From Bacillus sp. FSL H8-0547 (GTDB taxonomy: Bacteria; Bacillota; Bacilli; Bacillales; Bacillaceae): a DNA stretch of 64,000 bases. Numbering within the stretch: the stretch's first letter is position 1; every line of letters starts with the position of its first letter. The notes beneath the pieces are model-generated. The model was not told the DNA's origin. It searched no databases and saw only the letters and a program-made list of their open reading frames with translations. The position numbers were made by a program, and so were the translations under genes. Shown one piece after another: positions 58,604 to 64,000 of the stretch. The DNA lies in contig JBBODD010000001.1 in NCBI GenBank assembly GCA_038002745.1, positions 682,001 to 746,000 on the forward strand. Direction: 5' to 3'.

Positions 58604-61600
58604 TATAAAAAAACAGCTTGAGAAAAAAATCCTCGTTCTGGACGGAGCGATGGGCACCATGATTCAGGACGCCAATCTTTCTGCAGATGACTTCGGCGGA
58701 GAAGCTTATGAAGGGTGCAACGAATATTTGACTATAACTGCACCTGAGGTCATTCAATCGATCCATGAAGCTTACCTTGAAGCAAAAGCAGATATTATTG
58801 AGACAAACACGTTCGGGGCTACGAAAATCGTTCTGGATGAATACGATCTTGGGCACCTTGCCTTCGAACTGAATAAAAAAGCGGCTGAAATTGCGAAAAG
58901 AGCAGCTGAAAAATACTCAACACCCGAATGGCCCCGCTTTGTAGCTGGCTCAATGGGACCGACAACAAAAACGCTCTCTGTTACGGGAGGAGCCACATTT
59001 GAAGAACTGATCGAGAACTATGAAGAACAGACACTGGGACTGCTTGCAGGCGGAGCCGATCTGCTTCTTCTTGAAACGAGCCAGGACCTGCTGAATGTAA
59101 AAGCCGGCTTTTTAGGCATTAAGCGTGCCTTTGAGAAGACTGGAAAAGAAATCCCGCTTATGGTATCAGGGACGATTGAGCCGATGGGCACGACCCTTGC
59201 CGGCCAGGACATTGAAGCCTTCTTTATTTCCCTTGAACATATGCAGCCTCTTTCTGTCGGCTTGAACTGTGCGACAGGGCCTGAGTTTATGACAGACCAT
59301 ATCAGGACGCTGTCAGGCATGGCCCATACAGCTGTCAGCTGTTACCCGAACGCCGGCCTGCCGGATGAGGAAGGAAAATACCATGAATCCCCGCGTTCGC
59401 TTGCTCAGAAAGTGAAGGGTTTTGCAGAACAGGGCTGGCTCAATATTGTCGGCGGCTGCTGCGGAACCACACCCGCACATATCACGGCTATCGCAGATGC
59501 AGTCAGCGAACTGAATCCGCGCACCGTCCCGGAACGTGATCCGGCACATACCGTTTCCGGTATTGATCCGCTTATTTATGACGACTCCATGAGACCGCTT
59601 TTCGTCGGAGAACGGACAAATGTCATTGGGTCAAGAAAATTCAAGCGTCTGATTGCCGAGGGGAAATTTGAAGAAGCATCTGAAATTGCGAGAGCACAGG
59701 TTAAAAACGGAGCACATGTCATTGATATTTGTCTTGCAGACCCTGACCGCGATGAACTTGAAGATATGGAAGCATTTATAAAAGAAGTGACCAAAAAAGT
59801 AAAGGCGCCGCTTGTCATCGATTCAACCGATGAAGCTGTAATTGAAAAAGCACTCTCTTATTCCCAGGGAAAAGTCATCATCAACTCGATTAACCTCGAA
59901 GACGGCGAAGAGCGCTTTGACGCAGTTGTTCCGCTGATTCATAAATATGGTGCCGCCGTTGTTGTCGGAACCATAGACGAAAAGGGCATGGCTCTTACAG
60001 CTGAGGAAAAGCTTGATATTGCGGTCCGTTCGTTTGAACTGCTTACTGAAAAGCACGGCCTGAGTCCGTCAGATATTATTTTTGATCCCCTCGTTTTCCC
60101 TGTCGGCACAGGAGACGAGCAGTATATTGGTTCTGCTGAAGAAACCATTAAGGGCATCCGCCTGATCAAAGAGCGACTTCCGGAATGTCTGACCATGCTT
60201 GGAGTCAGCAATGTATCCTTCGGCCTGCCGCCTGTCGGCCGCGAAGTATTGAACGCAGTTTATCTTTATCACTGTACACAGGCGGGACTTGACTATGCCA
60301 TTGTCAACACAGAAAAACTTGAGCGTTTTGCTTCAATTCCGAAACAAGAAGTAGAAATGGCAGAAACGCTTCTTTTTAATACAAATGACCAAACACTCGC
60401 GACTTTTACAAATCACTACCGCGGGAAGAAAAAAACAGCCAAAAAACCTGTACAGTCCCTTCCGCTTGAGCAGCGTCTCGCCCAATATGTTGTTGAGGGG
60501 ACAAAAGAAGGACTGATTTCAGACCTTGAAATAGCCCTTAAGGAATATGATGCTCCTCTCGATATTATTAACGGTCCGCTAATGAGCGGAATGGCTGAAG
60601 TCGGAGAGCTGTTCAATACAAACCAGCTGATTGTCGCCGAGGTTCTTCAGAGCGCAGAAGTAATGAAGGCTTCCGTCTCCTTTTTAGAGCAGTATATGGA
60701 GAAGAAGGATGACAGCGGAAAAGGAAAAATCCTGCTTGCAACGGTTAAAGGTGATGTGCATGATATAGGGAAAAACCTCGTGGATATTATCCTGAGCAAC
60801 AATGGCTACAAAGTAGTGGATCTCGGAATTAAAGTGACCCCGCAGGATTTAATTGCAGCTGTCAGAAAAGAAAAACCGGATATTGTCGGACTTTCAGGCC
60901 TGCTTGTTAAGTCAGCCCAGCAAATGGTCCTGACTGCTCAGGATCTGCGTGAAGCTGATATTTCGGTTCCAATCCTGGTCGGCGGCGCTGCCCTTTCCAG
61001 AAAGTTTGCGGACGGAAAGATTGCTCCGCAATACAGCGGACCGGTGGTGTATGCCAAGGATGCGATGGACGGCCTTTCACTTGCAAACCGGATCCGCGTC
61101 GACCCGGCCCAGTTTAAAAAGAAAGAAGTGCGATCTGAACGGTTTTCTGAAAAGAAACCGACTGCCGCAGTGACAGAGCTGCTTGAAAAAAGAGCAGAGC
61201 TTGCACCGTCCCCTGTTTTTGTGCCTGAGGACTGCAGACGCCATATCATCAAAGATTTCAATTTGCAGCACCTCATCCCTTATATCAACATGCAGATGCT
61301 GATCGGCCATCACCTCGGCCTCAAGGGAAAAGTAAAGGAAATGCTGAAAAACAATGATTCAAAAGCTGTTGCTCTCAAAGAAACCATTGATGAACTCCTG
61401 AAGCAGGGAGAGGCGGAAAAATGGTTTGAACCTGCTGCGGTTTATCAGTTCTTCCCTGCTGTATCAGAGGGAAATTCTCTGCACATTCTGGATCCTGAAA
61501 CAGAAGAAAAGCTGCAGACCTTTGACTTTCCAAGACAATCCAAGCTGCCGCACCGCTGCATTTCAGACTATGTTCGTCCGGACGGCGAAAAGAGAGACTA

Positions 61601-62009
61601 TGTTTCCTTCTTTGCTGTTACGGCAGGAAAGAAAGTCAGAGAGATTGCAAACCGCTTCAAGGAACAGGGTGATTACTTGAAGAGCCATGTCGTCCAGGCA
61701 CTTGCCCTTGAACTTGCTGAAGGTCTCGCCGAGCGGACGCACCAGCTGATTCGAGATCAGTGGGGCTTCCCTGATCCACCGGACTTTACAATGGATCAGC
61801 GCTTTTCAGCCAAATATCAGGGCCAGCGGTTCTCTTTCGGATATCCTGCCTGCCCGAATCTTGATGACCAGGCCAAATTATTCGATCTGATCAGGCCTGA
61901 AGACATCGGAGTGAACCTTACAGAAGGCTTTATGATGGAACCTGAAGCATCTGTTACGGCCATAGTCGTTGCCCATCCTGAAGCACGGTATTTCAATGTT
62001 TTGAACTGA
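58596..62009 (+). CDS. metH: Cobalamin-dependent methionine synthase MetH
   Basis: The 1137-aa enzyme makes methionine from homocysteine and methyltetrahydrofolate. Domains in order: homocysteine binding ([24 protein letters not shown]), pterin binding ([26 protein letters not shown]), cobalamin binding with D720-x-H722-x-x-G725 (GDVHDIGKN), and AdoMet activation ([15 protein letters not shown]). All four are present. It is co-transcribed with yitJ under one SAM riboswitch. B. subtilis lacks metH. Confidence 0.96.
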   Translation: MSDIKKQLEKKILVLDGAMGTMIQDANLSADDFGGEAYEGCNEYLTITAPEVIQSIHEAYLEAKADIIETNTFGATKIVLDEYDLGHLAFELNKKAAEIAKRAAEKYSTPEWPRFVAGSMGPTTKTLSVTGGATFEELIENYEEQTLGLLAGGADLLLLETSQDLLNVKAGFLGIKRAFEKTGKEIPLMVSGTIEPMGTTLAGQDIEAFFISLEHMQPLSVGLNCATGPEFMTDHIRTLSGMAHTAVSCYPNAGLPDEEGKYHESPRSLAQKVKGFAEQGWLNIVGGCCGTTPAHITAIADAVSELNPRTVPERDPAHTVSGIDPLIYDDSMRPLFVGERTNVIGSRKFKRLIAEGKFEEASEIARAQVKNGAHVIDICLADPDRDELEDMEAFIKEVTKKVKAPLVIDSTDEAVIEKALSYSQGKVIINSINLEDGEERFDAVVPLIHKYGAAVVVGTIDEKGMALTAEEKLDIAVRSFELLTEKHGLSPSDIIFDPLVFPVGTGDEQYIGSAEETIKGIRLIKERLPECLTMLGVSNVSFGLPPVGREVLNAVYLYHCTQAGLDYAIVNTEKLERFASIPKQEVEMAETLLFNTNDQTLATFTNHYRGKKKTAKKPVQSLPLEQRLAQYVVEGTKEGLISDLEIALKEYDAPLDIINGPLMSGMAEVGELFNTNQLIVAEVLQSAEVMKASVSFLEQYMEKKDDSGKGKILLATVKGDVHDIGKNLVDIILSNNGYKVVDLGIKVTPQDLIAAVRKEKPDIVGLSGLLVKSAQQMVLTAQDLREADISVPILVGGAALSRKFADGKIAPQYSGPVVYAKDAMDGLSLANRIRVDPAQFKKKEVRSERFSEKKPTAAVTELLEKRAELAPSPVFVPEDCRRHIIKDFNLQHLIPYINMQMLIGHHLGLKGKVKEMLKNNDSKAVALKETIDELLKQGEAEKWFEPAAVYQFFPAVSEGNSLHILDPETEEKLQTFDFPRQSKLPHRCISDYVRPDGEKRDYVSFFAVTAGKKVREIANRFKEQGDYLKSHVVQALALELAEGLAERTHQLIRDQWGFPDPPDFTMDQRFSAKYQGQRFSFGYPACPNLDDQAKLFDLIRPEDIGVNLTEGFMMEPEASVTAIVVAHPEARYFNVLN

Positions 62010-62033
62010 GACTTCTGTCTCGGTTTTTTTTTG
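62008..62033 (+). terminator. Terminator after metH
   Basis: GAGAC pairs with GTCTC around TTCT, followed by eight T residues. Confidence 0.75.
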
Positions 62034-62045
62034 CCGGAATCAGGT

Positions 62046-62070
62046 GTTTTATCAAAAAAAGATAGGGAAT
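62046..62070 (+). promoter_or_regulatory. SigB-like promoter of the SDR gene
   Basis: GTTTTA and GGGAAT separated by 13 bp, close to the SigB consensus GTTTAA-N12-15-GGGTAT, 75 bp before the start. Confidence 0.55.
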
Positions 62071-62144
62071 ATATAAAGCATGTCCAACATACTTATCGGA
62101 TTTTTCACCATACTAAACGTGATCAAAACCTGGAGGGATTGTAA

Positions 62145-63014
62145 ATGAGCCAAAACAGCCAAACAAATAAAACGATGCCTGCACAGCATCAGGATGTGCA
62201 GCCCGGGCACGAAAATCAGATGAACCCAAAACCGGAGTTTGACAGCCATGACTATAAAGGCAGCGGCAAGCTTTCGAATAAAACAGCGATTATCACAGGC
62301 GGTGATTCAGGCATCGGACGATCGGTAGCCGTTCATTATGCAAGAGAGGGCGCAGATGTCGTTATCTCCTATTTGGATGAACACGATGATGCGAATGAAA
62401 CGAAGCGCCTTGTGGAGCAGGAAGGCAGACAGTGCCTGCTTATTCCCGGAGATATCGGAGATGAAGCTTTTTGCGCACAGGTCGTAAACGAAACAGTCAG
62501 CAAGTTCGGCAAAATTGACATTCTTGTCAACAATGCCGCCGAGCAGCATCCGCAGGCTGGCATTGAGGAAATTACAAAAGAGCAGCTTGAACGCACATTC
62601 AAAACAAATATTTTCTCTTTCTTCTATATGACAAAAGCAGCCCTTCCCCATCTGAAGCAAGGAAGCAGCATCATCAACACTTCATCCATCACAGCTTATG
62701 CAGGAAACGAACAGCTGATTGATTATTCAGCCACGAAAGGTGCCATTACGACGTTCACACGATCCCTTTCCATGTCTCTTGTGAAAAAAGGCATCCGGGT
62801 AAACGGCGTAGCTCCGGGTCCAATCTGGACACCGCTCATCCCTTCAACGTTTGATGCAGAAAAAGTTTCAGAGTTCGGCGCCGACACGCCAATGGGACGC
62901 CCCGGACAGCCTGATGAACTTGCACCAAGCTACGTATTCCTCGCAAGCAGCGACTCAAGCTACATCACCGGACAGATGATTCATGTGAACGGTGGTAAAA
63001 TCATTAACGGCTAA
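62145..63014 (+). CDS. Short-chain dehydrogenase, general-stress YhdF type
   Basis: The 289-aa SDR has a polar N-terminal extension of about 40 residues, then the cofactor motif TGGDSGIGRS, NNAAEQH, the active-site YSATKGA (Tyr, Lys), and the C-terminal GPIWTPLIPS. Length matches B. subtilis YhdF/YhxD, SigB-dependent proteins. Substrate unknown. The ribosome site GGAGGGA is strong, with a SigB-like promoter upstream. Confidence 0.85.
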   Translation: MSQNSQTNKTMPAQHQDVQPGHENQMNPKPEFDSHDYKGSGKLSNKTAIITGGDSGIGRSVAVHYAREGADVVISYLDEHDDANETKRLVEQEGRQCLLIPGDIGDEAFCAQVVNETVSKFGKIDILVNNAAEQHPQAGIEEITKEQLERTFKTNIFSFFYMTKAALPHLKQGSSIINTSSITAYAGNEQLIDYSATKGAITTFTRSLSMSLVKKGIRVNGVAPGPIWTPLIPSTFDAEKVSEFGADTPMGRPGQPDELAPSYVFLASSDSSYITGQMIHVNGGKIING

Positions 63015-63017
63015 GAA

Positions 63018-63540
63018 GAAAAGCGGAATCGCCCGTTTAGCCCTGACAGGCAGAAAAGAAATCACCCGAAAAGTCCGGTTTTGACTTTTTGGGGGATTTT
63101 GTTCTGACGGAAGGGCTGGGCGATGGAGCTGGACACCACGAAAAGCGGAATCGCTCGTTTAGCCCTGACAGGCAGAAAAGAAATCCCCCGAAAAGTCCGG
63201 TTTTGACTTTTTGGGGGATTTTGTTCTGACGGAAGGGCTGGGCGATGGAGCTGGACACCACGAAAAGCGGAATCGCCCGTTTAGCCCTGACAGGCAGAAA
63301 AGAAATCACCCGAAAAGTCCGGTTTTGACTTTTTGGGGGATTTTGTTCTGACGGAAGGGCTGGGCGATGGAGCTGGACACCACGAAAAGCGGAATCGCTC
63401 GTTTAGCTCCGGGAGTCAGATAAGGAAACAGCGGCAAAGGCGCTTTTTGCCTTTGGCGATGATTCCGTTCTGACAGAGGAGCTGAGCGATGGAGCTGGAC
63501 AATGAAGAAAAGCGGAATCACCCATTTAGACCTGACAATT
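63018..63540. repeat. 122-bp tandem array of the palindromic family, 3 near-identical, 1 diverged, 1 partial
   Basis: Copies start at 63018, 63140, 63262 and 63384 (122-bp step) with a truncated one at 63507. Each begins GAAAAGCGGAATCGC and ends GGGCGATGGAGCTGGACA, with paired segments ATCGCCC/GGGCGAT and AGCCCT/AGGGCT. The first three are nearly identical; the fourth keeps the ends but has an unrelated core. It starts only four bases after the SDR stop codon. Confidence 0.93.
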
Positions 63541-63571
63541 AGAAAAATCTCATAAGTTTACCGCCTGCAGA

Positions 63572-63602
63572 GAAAGCCCGTATCCAAAACGGGCTTTTTT
63601 CG
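63572..63602 (+). terminator. Terminator beyond the 122-bp array
   Basis: AAAGCCCGT pairs with ACGGGCTTT around 7 nt, then TTT. It probably ends SDR transcription after the array. Confidence 0.8.
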
Positions 63603-63694
63603 TGTCTTCAAATTATATATTCTTAAGAAAATGTGCATGTGACCTATACTATTAAGAAAACGCTTACATATACTGTATTAGGAAGGAGGGGATA

Positions 63695-63883
63695 ATGATG
63701 GATCGATTAACTTTCTTATTCCTTGCAGCCATTCTTGCAGGCTTTGCTCTAGTTGAACTTCCGCTGGCCGGAACATTCCTTGCAAGCCTAGCACCGTTTA
63801 CGACAGTCGTTGGCGTTTTAGCAATCTTAGTTTTTTCTTTCGTTTTGATTTTCCACGGCGTCAAAAGCTTATTTAATAAGTAG
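63695..63883 (+). CDS. Small membrane protein, unknown function
   Basis: The 62-aa protein (MMDRLTFLFLAAILAGFALV...) has two hydrophobic segments, residues about 4-20 and 30-55, and ends KSLFNK. GGAGGGG lies 5 bp upstream of the ATG at 63695, 8 bp from the second ATG at 63698. A terminator follows. I do not recognise the family. Confidence 0.65.
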   Translation: MMDRLTFLFLAAILAGFALVELPLAGTFLASLAPFTTVVGVLAILVFSFVLIFHGVKSLFNK

Positions 63884-63889
63884 CTGATT

Positions 63890-63923
63890 TCAAGGCCGGA
63901 GATTCTTTTCTCCGGTCTTTTTG
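63890..63923 (+). terminator. Terminator after the small membrane protein gene
   Basis: GCCGGAGA pairs with TCTCCGGT around 6 nt, then CTTTTT. Confidence 0.85.
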
Positions 63924-64000
63924 TGCTGCTGGAAATGTCTTTGATGAGCTGAGTTCAGTAAGCAATAGATAAATAGGCTAACATAATTCTTTCTTCCGCA

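Noticed and set aside
63037-63521. Minus-strand frames of 71-90 codons over the 122-bp array
   Set aside because: They consist of repeat sequence, overlap each other and start without a ribosome site.

Overview
The window is chromosomal DNA from a low-to-moderate-GC, endospore-type Bacillaceae (Bacillus sensu lato). Gene content and order match two neighbourhoods known from Bacillus subtilis: the pepF-coiA-mecA-yjbE-spx-yjbC-opp-trpS-yjbA-app-yjaZ-fabF-fabH-comZ-med-yjaV-yjaU-arg/car block, read here in the opposite direction, and the yitW-V-U-T-S and yitL-K-J block. It is not B. subtilis itself. It has a cardiolipin synthase between mecA and coiA, a cobalamin-dependent metH behind yitJ, and several lineage-specific small genes. 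Products were assigned from protein motifs and remembered gene order; no database search was run.

Layout. 1-10 kb: the end of a membrane protein gene, then pepF, coiA, cls, mecA, yjbE, spx, yjbC and a DUF4015 secreted protein, i.e. proteolysis, competence, stress and envelope functions. 10-26 kb: two complete oligopeptide ABC operons (oppABCDF and appDFABC), separated by DUF3899, a T-box-controlled trpS, a STAS protein and yjbA. 26-34 kb: yjaZ, the FapR-controlled fabH-fabF pair, the competence regulators med-comZ, yjaV/yjaU, yjzC/yjzD and uppP. 34-44 kb: the arginine genes argC-J-B-D and carA-carB-argF, with a 0.7-kb repeat array between argD and carA. 44-50 kb: yitW, yitV, yitU, DUF3813, a BsuPI lipoprotein, yitT and yitS/degV. 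50-55 kb: a chemoreceptor paired with a BMP-family lipoprotein, a 1.1-kb repeat array and a NERD-domain gene. 55-64 kb: cvfB, yajQ, a SAM riboswitch with yitJ-metH, a SigB-type general-stress dehydrogenase, a 122-bp repeat array and a small membrane protein.

Regulation visible in the DNA: a tryptophan T-box (trpS), a SAM-I riboswitch (yitJ-metH), a FapR operator over the fabH promoter, ARG boxes at argC and possibly carA, a CodY-like box at appD, a SigB-like promoter at the SDR gene, and hairpins after both oppA and appA that probably favour expression of the binding protein.

Most unusual content: non-coding tandem arrays. Two arrays (39288-40022, 15 units; 52727-53850, 22 units) share one architecture: a 7-nt arm, 17-nt loop, 7-nt inverted arm and 21-nt linker, giving a 52-bp step with no indels inside array B and one shortened unit in array A. 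A third array (8544-8830) has unrelated sequence but a similar hairpin and a 52-53-bp step. A separate 122-bp palindromic family occurs as a tandem array (63018-63540) and as single copies (19729, 47176). Their function is unknown; they are the best candidates for something undescribed here.
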